Source: Owenia fusiformis (lineage: Eukaryota > Annelida > Polychaeta > Sabellida > Oweniidae). Taken from it: DNA of 64,000 nucleotides. Below, piece after piece: positions 10,001 to 20,282 of this stretch. Location: the NCBI GenBank assembly GCA_903813345.2, contig CAIIXF020000003.1:18986931-19050930 (forward strand), in the 5' to 3' direction. A program made the translations under genes and the position numbers. Every line of letters starts with the position of its first letter. The first letter of the stretch is position 1. The notes beneath the pieces are model-generated. The model did no database searches and was not told the DNA's origin. It saw nothing but the letters and a program-made list of their open reading frames with translations.

Positions 10001-12298
10001 ATCGCAGCAAATGTGACCTAGACATTACTCATCGTACTGCCGATACTTGCACTAATTCATTGCAGCACCAATGTATGCTAAATGCGAGGTTATGCCCAAT
10101 CCTGCTGGCGCCCCCTACAACTTGTCTGGTACAGTTTACTTCAAGCAAAGCCCAAATAAAAGCACACAAATAAAGTATGATATCATGGGCTTTGACACGG
10201 CTGATAATGTTACAAAACATGGATTGCATGTTCACGTTTATGGTGATATCATGGATGGATGTCAAAATGCAGGGGGTCACTTCAATCCTATGAAAACGAC
10301 ACACGGTGATAGGCTAAATGATCCAAAAGATAGGTACTAGTTTGTAGTTTTATTTTCTAAGCAAATCATTGTCTTGAACGACCCGCTCTATTTCCTATTC
10401 TTTGATGAAATAACATGAAATTTTCAAATAATAAAGATAATATAGATGACATGAGATGCTAGAGTCATACTCAGGCATGGAACAGGTGAGGCAAATGCCC
10501 TGCCAATACTGCCAATATTATGACGATATGTTGAATTTTAAACCAACCTGTATTCCGTTCTAGCTTAAAGGATGAGTCAGGGTATGGGTCAGGATATCGA
10601 CTTAGAAGATATAAAAAAGTGTAATGTCTGAAAAATCAACTCAATCACCCATATTATGAAACCTTGATTATTGATGAAGAATGAAGGCTTCAAAGAAAAT
10701 GTATATTGATATGCTAGAATTACGAAAAGTACAAATAGTTTAATAAATAATTTATACAAAAAGTTTGAAACATATATCACAACCCAATGAGGTGTGTATT
10801 AATAATTAACTTTCCTGTTATCTCGAAATCTGCTTGGAACTATACCATTGGATTGCTATGATAAATTCCTCAAAGAGAAAATTCTAGGGAATGAGGAATG
10901 GGTACCATTTACACAATTTGAGAAAATATTGGTATGCATGAAATCTATTTAAAACAGCATTTATATTATTTAAAAGCGATCGTTATCAATGATTTCCAGC
11001 CCTCTGAAGTTTGAAAAACAAACAAATACTTGGGTGTAAATCCATGAAATCCTTGAAAATGAGACATTTTGGGGGATTAAATGGTGCAATCTTATAGTCA
11101 ATAAGATGTTTTATGGTTTATTGATGGAGCTCGTGGTCCTTTTACGTATTTCTGTTTTGGATTCCTAACATCTCGAAACAGGTGCAAAATCTTTTAAGAT
11201 AATGATCGACTTGAATGCAGAGAACTTACATGTCATGGAATACCCTCCCTGGATTTCAGGCACAAATATTAAAGTATAATGCGGAAAAATTACCTAGATT
11301 TTGACTTTGACTTCTTCGCTTAAAATCGGAGTTAAATGTCATGTGTAGGTCCCCAATCGTTTTTATCCATATCATAGTGAAAACAATGATTTTTAAATTT
11401 TACCTTAAAAGGGCATAGAATCTCACACGTTAAATTTGGAGAACTTTTTGTTTTGTCCTACTTTCCGGACGCCATATCTCAAAATCCGGTAAGAGTAAAA
11501 TGACCCCCAAAGACCTGAAATAGCTTTGTTTCTAGGGAATACAATGAAACATAAATCGAGACAAAAAAAATGAAGAATGACGGAGAAAACTTGAGAAAAA
11601 AACGATTTGACATAGTCCTTTGATCAATTAAAAATTTGACCCAATTTCCGAGCATCCTTGGCCCAATCCTAAGGTAACCGTGTAAGCAGGTTTAAGTTAG
11701 CTCTTCTAGTTTGGTAGAAAACTTGTCAAGAAAAAAAAAGGTTCAAAAAATCGATCAAAATCAATAAGACTCATTAAGAGTCTGGAAGTCTTAATTAACA
11801 AATACAACAATGACAGTAATATGAATCGTATTTCAATTAAATACATTTAAGTGAGGGACCAAGAGGGCATATTCTCTCATCCTTTACCTCGACTTGTCAA
11901 TTTTTGATGTAAATATTTTTTGTTTTTTCTCTATAATTTAGACATGTTGGTGACTTGGGCAACATAATTGAAGATCAAAATGGTGAAGCTTCTGGACTTT
12001 TGGCTGATAGTCTTGTCTCATTGACTGGTCCATTCAGCATAATGGGGCAAAGTCTTGTGGTAGGCATGGAAATCGTTGAAAATAGAACAATCTGGTGACT
12101 ATCAGAATAATTCAATATTTTGTATTTGGTTGTAACAATTTACACTTGATTTTACAGATTCACGTTAATGAAGATGATTTGGGACTCGGAGGGAATCCTG
12201 GAAGTTTAGAAACTGGGAACGCAGGTGGTCGACTTGCATGCTGCGTAATATTTGCCATCGATGGGCACTTCTACCTGAGGCCGCGAATGGGCCGTTAA
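917..12298 (+). CDS. Secreted-type Cu/Zn superoxide dismutase with N-terminal cysteine-rich module (5' partial)
   Basis: Dismutes superoxide to oxygen and peroxide. Visible exons are 917-1023, 2539-2715, 10066-10333, 11942-12059 and 12158-12298 (stop TAA). All junctions are GT-AG and all phases agree, giving 269 residues plus a split first codon. The SOD fold begins in exon 10066: the paired copper ligands are in [10 protein letters not shown], the bridging His in GGHFNP and the next zinc His in THGD. Exon 11942 supplies His and Asp in RHVGDLGN. Exon 12158 supplies the last copper His in IHVNEDDLG and the active-site Arg in GGRLACC. The disulfide cysteines are in DGCQN and RLAC. Three N-X-S/T sequons (NLS, NKS, NVT) and the CCVI tail resemble vertebrate extracellular SOD3 and suggest secretion. 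No signal-peptide exon is visible, so the start is missing. AATAAA at 13387 is a plausible poly(A) signal. Catalytic residues look intact. The N-terminal joining is inferred from phase. Confidence 0.88.
1062..1551. mobile_element. MITE copy 2 (CACCCCAGTCACATTT family)
   Basis: A second copy, 490 bp, in the same orientation and nearly identical along its length to 336-827. It is flanked by TTA on the left and TAA on the right. It lies in the intron just after the SOD exon 917-1023. Confidence 0.8.
1600..2340. repeat. 24-bp minisatellite
   Basis: A tandem array of a degenerate unit close to AAAGTATGGCCAAATGGGTC followed by ATTG. On the minus strand it reads as a repeating eight-residue NDPFGHTF pattern (ORFs 1798-2278), which is an artefact of the 24-bp period rather than a gene. 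Confidence 0.85.
2365..2493. mobile_element. Short TWA-flanked MITE (TGCCTGGGTCACATTT family)
   Basis: The terminal inverted repeats are TGCCTGTGTCACATTT and AAATGTGACCCAGGCA. Inner arms are rich in CGGCCGGCGCC and ATTGAGTATTTTGTT. It is 129 bp and non-coding. It is the leftmost of at least eight related copies in the window. Confidence 0.75.
2539..2715 (+). CDS. VWC-like exon of the SOD gene (N-terminal module, part 2)
   Basis: A 177-nt exon, phase 1 at both ends, with acceptor tttgtttaag and donor GTATAA. It encodes 59 residues containing [13 protein letters not shown] followed by NKITCTCEL, a proline-rich stretch and a final Cys. The spacing Y-x-x-G-x-x-W followed by C-x-C resembles von Willebrand factor type C modules; this is pattern recognition, not a search result. 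It joins in frame to 917-1023 upstream and to the SOD exon at 10066 downstream across a 7.35-kb repeat-filled intron. A symmetrical 1-1 exon is typical of shuffled extracellular modules. Confidence 0.65.
2795..4060. repeat. Diverged tandem array, unit about 120-160 bp
   Basis: GCGGCCATTTTGAAATTCAG recurs at roughly 2917, 3062, 3183, 3344, 3480, 3620, 3768 and 3900, followed each time by a block like GCATATAAAATTTGAACCAA and ATTTGAGTTATCAAAGATTA. It is an old satellite-like expansion in the SOD intron. The short ORFs inside shift with the unit and are not genes. Confidence 0.75.
4242..4865. mobile_element. TA-flanked MITE with CAGGGTGGGCC ends
   Basis: The ends are CAGGGTGGGCCGAAAAACGC and its inverted partner GCGTTTTTTGGCCCACCCTG, with TA on both sides (4240-4241, 4866-4867). 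This fits a Tc1/mariner-type non-autonomous element of 624 bp. Confidence 0.75.
4961..5309. mobile_element. AT-rich foldback MITE with CACTCTTAAAAAT ends
   Basis: The outer inverted ends are CACTCTTAAAAATGAATTAC and GTAATAATTTTTAAGAGTG. The interior is built of repeated AAGTATTTC and AAATTACTTAA motifs. No clear target duplication was seen. Confidence 0.6.
5606..5754. mobile_element. Short TWA-flanked MITE
   Basis: TTA precedes TGCCCGGGTCACATTTG; the right end is AAATGTGACCCAGGCA. The core is the inverted pair ATTAAGTATTTTG and CAAAACACTCAATCGGCC. It belongs to the same family as 2365-2493. Confidence 0.75.
5755..7534. mobile_element. Short MITE interrupted by a long element of the same family (nested)
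   Basis: The left half of a short copy (to 5840, ending AACAAAACACTAA) resumes at 7485 (TTAATCAGCCGGACGCC) and ends at 7534 (CCAAGGCA). The intervening 5841-7484 is a long relative with its own ends TGCCTGGGTCACATAG and CTATGTGACCAAAGCA. The break falls within the expected short-element sequence, so the long copy inserted into a pre-existing short one. Confidence 0.7.
5841..7484 (-). mobile_element. Long PIF/Harbinger-like element, copy L
   Basis: A 1644-bp element with GC-rich terminal arms built of CGGCCGGGCGCC modules and an AT-rich middle. It contains a minus-strand ORF starting at 6791 ([20 protein letters not shown]) and an overlapping shifted frame at 6320-6625. Nearly the same ORFs occur in copy R in the opposite orientation. 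I do not recognise the protein, and the frame breaks in both copies suggest decay. TAA/TTA flanks suggest the Harbinger group; this is inference. Confidence 0.65.
7560..9105 (+). mobile_element. Long PIF/Harbinger-like element, copy R (inverted relative to L)
   Basis: The ends are TGCCTTGGTCACATAG and CTATGTGACCTAGGCA, 1546 bp, flanked by TAA and TTA. It runs as a near mirror image of 5841-7484 over its whole length, with small indels and about a tenth of positions different by eye. Plus-strand reading frames at 8192-8293 and 8308-8610 correspond to the L-copy frames. A tctcaattacag acceptor-like string precedes the ATG at 8192. Confidence 0.65.
9166..10024. mobile_element. Cluster of five short TWA-family MITEs
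   Basis: Copies lie at about 9166-9251 (left end lost), 9264-9402, about 9428-9568, 9657-9796 and 9885-10024. All share TGCCTTGGTCACATTTGCTC, an inner ATTGAGTATTTTGTTC palindrome and right ends like AAATGTGACCCAGGCA. The last one stops 41 bp before the SOD exon at 10066. Confidence 0.75.
9429..9884. repeat. Tandem duplication, 228-bp unit
   Basis: The block from one MITE through the spacer TTACTTAGATATCCAACTAC and up to the next MITE is repeated almost perfectly (9429-9656 and 9657-9884). The near-identity marks it as younger than the surrounding repeats. Confidence 0.7.
10334..11941 (+). other. SOD intron without recognised elements
   Basis: AT-rich sequence between donor GTACTAG and acceptor ataattta-g. 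I see no repeat structure, RNA gene or further exon in it. Confidence 0.5.
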
Positions 12299-12316
12299 TG
12301 AAAGATTGATACAGAT

Positions 12317-13202
12317 CAGGGGGTAGAAACGCGACCAGTTTTTTCGTCTGGTACAAACTGAGATACTGGACGCAGACCTTCATTTTTGATCCAGAGAGAG
12401 GTTGGTGTGATTTAACCCGGTAGCCTGTGATCGTTTAACAGTGTTTCATTATCTAGAAACAGGCTCATCAGATTCCCAGTACATTGAGGAACACACATTT
12501 CTTATAAAATGACAGCCATTCATCTAGATTTTTTTAATGTGGGGTTAAGCACAGAAATAATTTGATTTTTCCCAGGAAAAAACACGAATCACGTCAGATT
12601 TCTTTTTATTTACCATTTCATTGACACAATATGCAATTTTCTTGTGTATGGAATAAGAATACAGCTTCCAGTCGGCAAATTTTAGCTTTGAAATGATTGA
12701 AAATAGAAAAATGAGGAAAAAAGAAATACCGGACGAAATGAAAATGTACTGGACACAAGTCATCCGGTATTAACAGGCTTACGTCCAGTACATTTTGATT
12801 TAGTCCAGTATTTCTAAAATTTCGCCATTTTTTATCGATCACTTTTAAGCTAAAATTTGCAGATTGGAGGCTGTATTGTTAGTTCATCCACAAGAATTTG
12901 TATATCTTGTCAATGAAATGGTAAATAAAAAGAAATATCACTCGATTCAAAATATTTCTGTGCTTAACCCCACATTACAGAAACTGGATAACTGGATGGA
13001 TAGCTGTCATTTTATAAGAATACGATGTTCCCCAATGTACTGGGAATCTGATGAGCCTGTTTTTAGGTAAGGACACACTGTAAAACGATCACAGGCTACC
13101 GAGTAAAATTACACCTACCTCTCTCTGGATCAAAGATGGAGGTCTGCGTCCAGTATTTTCAGTTGTACCAGACGAAAATACTGGCCGCATTTCTATCCCC
13201 AG
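12317..13202. mobile_element. Foldback element at the 3' end of the SOD gene
   Basis: An 886-bp inverted repeat. The left arm CAGGGGGTAGAAACGCG..CCAG pairs with right-arm CTATCCCCAG; inner markers TGATCCAGAGAGAGG, GTAGCCTGTGATCG, GGCTCATCAGATTCCCAGTA and AATGAAATGGTAAATAAAAAG occur on both arms in opposite orientation. The axis is near 12760. The ends resemble hAT termini but no clean 8-bp duplication is seen. It sits 19 bp past the SOD stop and before the AATAAA at 13387. Confidence 0.75.
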
Positions 13203-13386
13203 CGGATATGGTTATGAATGTTGCAGAAGAGCGAACTTGAATATTAATCTTTATATAAAGATGAACCTAAATACTAATGTACTTTAAATGCCTAAAAAGT
13301 TATCTTTGTGTCACTCTCCATGATCAGTTGTGTGACTGTTTATTAGACAGTATACATGTTTGAGATGGAATTCTATATTAGAGTGA

Positions 13387-13392
13387 AATAAA
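13387..13392 (+). terminator. Candidate poly(A) signal of the SOD gene
   Basis: AATAAA lies downstream of the foldback element and is the first good signal on the strand after the SOD stop. If used, the foldback is transcribed within the 3' UTR. Confidence 0.35.
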
Positions 13393-13559
13393 AAGATGCT
13401 GTATGAGTAAATAGGTGTGGCAATAGAGGTCAAAGGTCAAATATTTAGCTTGATAGATTCCACTTAACCCTGAGTGACTCACCCATACTACTTGTGAAGA
13501 TTGGGTGTAGAGCTCCTTTGGAATTGATTCTAGCACTGATACTTATAAGGGCATATTTC

Positions 13560-14625
13560 AAATTATCCCACGATTAATCTGTTATCTGTACAATAATAGC
13601 TATTGGTATTTCTGATATTATTGAAATCCGTGTGATATTTTCCAGAAAATCGTTTATCAAACTCATATGCGTGTGATATCGTTTATCTCACGCATATCCG
13701 TGTGATATCACATTTGCATTTCGCGCCACAATATTGTTTGAAATTAAGTCAGATAATTTATTCTCTTTTGAGAAAATAGGTCCGTTAATTTATTCTCTTT
13801 GAGTTTCATTGGTGTATTGAATTACGATTGTGTATATAATTTGATTAGAAGGCTGCTAAATCGATTAAAAGATTAAAGATGGTATTTATTACGAACTATA
13901 TCATGTACAGAAAGTAGTGCATATGAAAATAAAGTGTTTCAAATATTCAATAGATATTCTAATTTCTAGTTTATATTGTCTGCCAATGTCCTGGAAATTG
14001 GATCAGAACATCACAAGGTGACTGTAATCATGGGATAAACCCAATATCACATGATTTCTCGTGATATCATTTTATCGCCTCGTAGATATCAAATATCAAC
14101 ACGAGTGAGCGAAGCGACTCGTGTTGATATTTGATATCAACTCGGCGATAAAAATGATATCACTCAAAATGATGTGATATTCTGTATTTATCCCACGATT
14201 AATGTGTTATCTGTACAATAACAGCTATTGATATTTCTGATATTATTGAAATCCGTGTGATATTTTCCAGAAAATCGTTTATCAAACTCATATGCGTGTG
14301 ATATCGTTTATCTCACGCATATCCGTGTGATATCACATTTGCATTTCGCGACACAATATTGTTGGAAATTAGGTCAGATAATTTATTCTCTTTTGAGAAA
14401 ATAGGTCTTCCAGTGTCCTGGAAATTGGATCAGAACATCACAAGGTGATTGTAATCATGTGATAAACCCAATATCACATAATTTCTCGTGATATCATTTT
14501 ATCGCCTCGTAGATATCAAATATCAACACGAGTGAGCGAAGCGACTTGTGTTGATATTTGATATCAACTCGGCGATAAAAATGATATCACTCAAAATGAT
14601 GTGATATTCTGTATATATTGTGCGG
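13560..14625. repeat. Duplicated palindromic repeat block
   Basis: The sequence from TATCCCACGATTAAT through CATATCCGTGTGATATCAC occurs at 13565-13800 and again at 14190-14410. A second part, from AATTGGATCAGAACATCAC to ATGATGTGATATTCTG, occurs at about 13990-14180 and 14420-14610. Each second part contains a strong hairpin, AACACGAGT..ACTCGTGTT with loop GAGCGAAGCG. About 185 bp (13800-13985) is present only in the first copy. Confidence 0.75.
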
Positions 14626-15109
14626 TCAAAGGGAAATGATAATACCCAATGTGAAGGCACAGGTGTATATTCTCATGTTTAGTTAATACACACTTGCTAC
14701 AATCTTAATATTCCCAGGAAAAAATTAATAAGTTATATCCTACAATCCTAAATACCCAAATGTACGCACTATTTTCAAATATCAAATCTCAGCCTATCTT
14801 TGTTCAAACTCTTGAAAGTATAATTTGACATTGAATTAGTTATTGTAAACCTAAAGATAATCCATTCTTATCATGGGGGTATTTGTCATTTTGAGATCAC
14901 CCATGGGGATGAAAGGGTTAATATTTAATTTTGCATTCACTAAAAATTCGAATGCAGGTCAGATTCTTAAAGCTGACCCTTTCAGCTTTAAAACGGTTTA
15001 TTGGAACCTTAGTGCAGACGTGGTCATTTATATCACCCTAGTTTGCTGTACTTACTCACTTCGAGAGCCATGTTAGATTTTGAAACTTATGGCTCTCAAA
15101 CGGAGAAGT

Positions 15110-15592
15110 GAACAGCTGATCAATAGTGACCTTTGAAATTGAATTAAGTCGATCCACGGCTTACTTTTGGTCTCTAACTGTGTCTTACATCAGTATCATC
15201 AATCCGTGTAAGTATTGGAGCGCTGGAGTACTTCTTTTTCGATCAAGACTTGTAAATTGTTCATCGAGTTAAAGTTTTACAGACCTATTTCCAATATGGC
15301 GGTTTGCTAGGTGCGAGATACGCAACGAACGAAATGAATTTTGAGAATATTAGTTAGGTTCGGACAACCTCCGGAGATTTACGAAAATGTCCGAGCAGAA
15401 ACCGCCATATTGGAATTTTGCAGTAAAACGATTCACTCGACTAACAATTACAAGTCTTGATCGAAAAAGAAGTACTCCAGCGCTCCAATACTTACACGGA
15501 TTGATGATACTGATGTAAGACACAGTTAGAGACCAAAAGTAAGCCGCGGATCGACTTAATTCGATTTCAAAGGTCACGATCATTGAGCTGTC
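15110..15592. repeat. Long inverted repeat, arms about 210 bp
   Basis: The left arm runs from CAGCTGATCAATAGTGACC to CCAATATGGCGG; the right arm runs from CCGCCATATTGG to GGTCACGATCATTGAGCTG. Markers GGAGCGCTGGAGTACTTC and GATCAAGACTTGTAA are mirrored. The axis is near 15352. It is a foldback-type element of unknown class. Confidence 0.75.
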
Positions 15593-15673
15593 CAAATGCT
15601 CCGTGGGAAAGCTATTATATCAAAATCCAAATAGCTTTCGCAGGAAGTAATGCTGTACCAGAAGAAATAATCC

Positions 15674-18600
15674 CTAGTAGTGCAGTCAGTTAGGTTTTTA
15701 ATTGCACATGCTATATATAAAGCACCATGTTTTGACAGAAGTATCATTAATGCATATATTTTTGATATCTAACGAAGTGGTGGTGAAATGTGGCCCCAGT
15801 TGATAATAGCAGGCCTCGAAAATGTTGCACATTTACATTGAGCTCCATGTTAATTTATCAATCTTCATAAGACCCCCTGCAGAACAGTTAAAGAGAAATA
15901 AAGCCAATGTTCCTAGTATGTTACAATAACATGATTATCTTCAAAATAAGAAGGGTTGTTTTTTTTCTTTTACCTAGTTCCAAAGATATAGGAGTTTGAA
16001 TTTTTGAAAATCCCCATTGGCTGCCATTATAAACCGCTATCAATATGGCTTTATTTAAGTCTCCTTTTCTCGAAAAATCCACTATGAAATTTTCTAATAT
16101 TGTAGATTTCTATAGTCAATATATTGACTTAAAAAAAATCAAACAGGCACATTTCTAAAAATTTCTTATTTTTAACATATTTAGCAGTGAAGTTGTATAA
16201 AAAACCTATATTGAGCCCCATGTTAATTTATCAATCTTCAAAAGACCCCCTGCAGAACAGTTCGAAAGTAATAAAGCCCATATTCCTAGCATCTTACAAT
16301 AACATGATTATCTTCAAAATAAGAAGGGTTGTTTTTTTTCTTTTGCCTAGTTCCCAAGATATTGGCATTTGAATTTTGGAAAATCCCCATTGGCTGCCAT
16401 TATAAACTCCTATCAATATAGCTTTATTAAAGTGTCCCTTTCTCAAAAAGTCCACTATGAAATTTTCTAATATTGTAGATTTCTATAGTTAATATATTGA
16501 CTTAAAAAATTCAAACAGGCACATTTCTAAACATTTCTTATTTTTAATATATTTAGTCATTAAGTTGTTTAAAAACCTATATTGAGCCCTATGTTAATTT
16601 ATCAATTTTCGTAGAACTCCCTCCAGATCAGGTCTAGAGTAACAAAGCCCATATTCCTATTATCTTACAATGACATGATTATCTTCAAAATAAGAAGGGT
16701 TGTTTTTTCTTTTACCTAGTTCCAAAGATACAGGAGTTTGAATTTTGGAGAATCTCCATTGGCTGCCATTATAAACTGCTATCAATATAGCTTTATTAAA
16801 GTGTCCTTTTCTCAAAAAGTCTACAATGAAACTTTTTAATATTGTAGATTTCTAAAGTTGATATATTGACTTAAAAAAATCAAACAGGCACATTTCTAAA
16901 AAATTCTTATTTTTAATATATTTAGTCATTAAGTTGTATAAAAACTATATTGAGCCCAATGTTAGTTTTTCGATCTATAAAACAGAACAGTTCTAGATCT
17001 AGAGTAATAAAGCCCATTCTTAGTATAATAAAGCCTATTCTTAGTATCTTACAATCACATGATTACCTTCGAAATAAGAAGGGTTGTTATTTTTCTTTTG
17101 CCTAGTTCCTAGTTCCAAAGATATTGGCGTTTCAATTTTTTAAAATCCCCATTGGCTGCCATTATAAACTAGTTTCATGCACATTTCAACACTTCCTCGG
17201 TAGATATCAAAAAAATTGCTTCATATATAGAATGTGCAATTGAACTCCAATTAAATACGAAAAAGCAGCTTTAGTTTATAAACTTGCAAGAAATCAAGAA
17301 ATTTGTATTTCTTGAAATGAGTGCTGAGGGTATATCTTTCGCTTATGTGATAATACTCTAAAAAACTACTGTCTTTATTTTCAAAAGATGCCATTTCAAA
17401 TTTTATACTACAATGTCTGGCTACCTTAATATTGAGACGTATTTCTTACTAAATGCTGAAAATTATAAAATAGGCGTCTATACAATCAATTTTATAGGTC
17501 CCATTTTAAGTATTGCTTTAAACTTTTTGGACACGGGAGGGGTAGAATAAGGTAACCTTTTTTTTAATCCACATGCCTCTTTACTCCTAAAGGAACCACG
17601 TTTCACCTGAGAAGCATACGTTTTTAAGTCAATATATAAACTATAGAAATCTGCAATATTAGATAATTCCATAGTAGACATTTTGAGAAAATGTATTGAT
17701 AGCGGTTTGTAATGGTAGCCAATGGGGATTTTCCGAAATTCAAATGCCAATATCTTTGGAACTAAGTAAAAGAAAAAGAGCAACCCTTCTTATTTTGAAG
17801 ATAATGATGTTATTGTAAGATGATAGGAATATGGGCTTTATTACTCTAGAACTGTTCTGCAGGGTGTCTTTTGAAGATTGATAAATTAACATGGGACTCA
17901 ATATAGATTTTTTATACAACTTAATGACTAAATAGTAGCCGAGACAACACAAGTCCCAAGTCTGTATATTTACTCTCATTTCTTCATTTTTAAGAGTTAA
18001 GTCACCACATTTTGCATGCACATTCCTTGGAGAAATCCTCACATAGAATTCCATTGGTTTTGATTATAATTTATTTGTTAAAAATTGGGAAACATTTTAT
18101 TTTGATTGGTCTATAACCAAAATTTGCCATTTTGTAACAAATGCAACATTTTGACGAAATTAATAAAAGTCTCTACTTTTGGTGTAATAACTCCAAAATG
18201 ACCAAATGTTTTATTATTCAGCACAAATGTAACTGTTTTAGGTAGTTGAGACATTTCAGAGAAAAAATGGTATGCAGAAACATGATGTTTTAAACAAAAC
18301 AGGGCCAAAAACGACCCATGAAGATGCCTGCATTATTTGAGATTTTGGCATGTTTCAATGGCCTGAAAAATGGATGGGGTAGGGGAGTGGCATACCTTTT
18401 GAACTTATTCCAGTTACCATTTAAATCAAATGAATGATGACATTTTTGGTATCATCTTAAAGCGCTTGTAATGTGTGCTTCATTATTATGTCATTATTAT
18501 GACATCAAATTATATATTATAACATCACAGTGGTACCAAAACGACCTTAAATGGAAAAAGAAGCACAAAAATGCAGCAAAATAATGGTGCGACTCCAACA

Positions 18601-19886
18601 TTCTTTTGACAATTCACTACTTGCCACAATCAATGAATGCATTTCTCATTGAGGTACACTTCCAATGCACGATCTGATGTCTGGTAAAAAATAACTAGTG
18701 ATAGTTATTGTCAATAAGATTAGAGACACCATATTGTATCTGTCATTTATAACTTGGAGTTTTATTAATAACGTCAAAATGTTGCATTTGTTGGTTGCAC
18801 AAAATGGAAAATTTTGATTGTAGACCAATCAAAGTCAAATGTTTCCCTATATTTAACAAATAAATTATATTCAAAACCAATGAAATTCTATGTTAGGATT
18901 TTTCCAAGGAATGTGCATGCAAAACTTGGTGACTTAACTCTTAAAAATGAAGAAATGAGAGTAAATATACAGACTTGGGACTTGTGTTGTCTCGGCTACT
19001 ATATTAAAAATAAGAAATTTTTAGAAATGTGCCTGTTTGATTTCTTTTAAGTCAATATATTAACTATATCAATCTACAATATTAAAAAATTTCATAGTAG
19101 ACTTTTTGAGAAAAGGACACTTTAATAAAGCCATCTTGATAGTGGTTTATAATGGCAGCCAATGGGGATTTTCCAAAATTCAAATGCCAATATCTTTGGA
19201 ACTAGGCAAAAGAAAAAAAACAACCCTTCTTATTTTGAAGATAATCATGTTATTGTAAGATGCTAGGAATATGGGCTTTATTACTTTAAATCTGTTCTGC
19301 AGGGGGTCTTTTGAAGATTGATAAATTAACATGGGGCTCAATATAGGTTTTTTATACAACTTCACGGCTAAATATTTAAAAAATAAGAAATTTTTAGAAA
19401 TGTGCCTGTTTGATTTCTTTTAAGTCAATATATTAACTATAGAAGTCTACAATATTAAAAAAATTCATAGTAGACTTTTTGAGAAAAGGACACTTTAATA
19501 AAGCCATATTGATAGCGGTTTATAATGGCAGCCAATAGGGATTTTCCAAAATTCAAATGCCAATATCTTTGGAACTAGGCAAAAGAAAAAAAACAACCCT
19601 TCTTATTTTGAAGATAATCATGTTATTGTAAGATACTAGGAATATGGGCTTTATTACTTTAGAACTGTTCTGCAGGGGGTCTTATGAAGATTGATGAATT
19701 AACATGGAGCTCAATGTAAATGGGTGATATTTTCGAGACCTGCTATCATCAACTGGGAGGACTTTTCAACACAACTTCGTTAGATATCAAAAATATATGT
19801 ATCAAAGATATTTTGGTCAAAAAATGGTGCTTTATATATAGCATGTGCAATTCTATGGTTTTATTGACCTAACTGACTGCACTATA
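15674..19886. mobile_element. Nested inverted-repeat element with subterminal tandem units
   Basis: The outer ends are CTAGTAGTGCAGTCAGTTAG and its inverse CTAACTGACTGCACTATAG, each followed by GCACATGCTATATATAAAGC. On the left, about four direct units of about 370 bp (15838-17200) carry CCCCATTGGCTGCCATTATA and AATAAGAAGGGTTGTT. On the right, the same units appear inverted (17480-17935, 19040-19375, 19376-19715). A further inverted pair, marked by AGACTTGGGACTTGTGTTGT, spans 17938-18220 and 18730-19003 around an axis near 18470. A partial extra terminus lies at 17185-17265. There is no credible coding frame. Confidence 0.7.
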
Positions 19887-19929
19887 GAGGACAATTATCC
19901 CACTAGTTCACGTACAAGTTATCTAGCCT

Positions 19930-20160
19930 CCCTATTTAGTCACTCGAGCGTTATGACCTAGACGATCATTGTTTGAGATAGCTGAGTTAATCAATTTATG
20001 AATATCTGAATTATCTCTAAGTGAATAATTCAATGATATATTATGGTTATCATATATGAAAGCTAAGTACAACGGACTATCATTCTTAATACGATACAAA
20101 TCTTTCCAGAATGTTTCTTGCAAGATGATTCAGCGAGCAATTTTGAAGGTATTAGGACGT
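19930..20160 (+). repeat. Duplicated segment, copy A (possible small exon)
   Basis: It shares GACGATCATTGTTTGA, AATAATTCAATGATATATT and GCGAG.AATTTTGAAGGTA with 21795-22050. It ends in an exon-like string, ttgcaag then ATGATTCAGCGAGC..TTGAAG followed by GTATTA. It may be part of the duplicated SOD region, because it immediately precedes the duplicate exon at 20283. Confidence 0.4.
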
Positions 20161-20282
20161 AGCCTTGTAAGATCACGTAAGATCCTCCCTATGAATTAGA
20201 TTATCATTACATTCTGGTATTAAGATTCTTTAGCCGTGATTACACACCCCCGGGTTACACACACACCTCGTTCGTTTTATAG

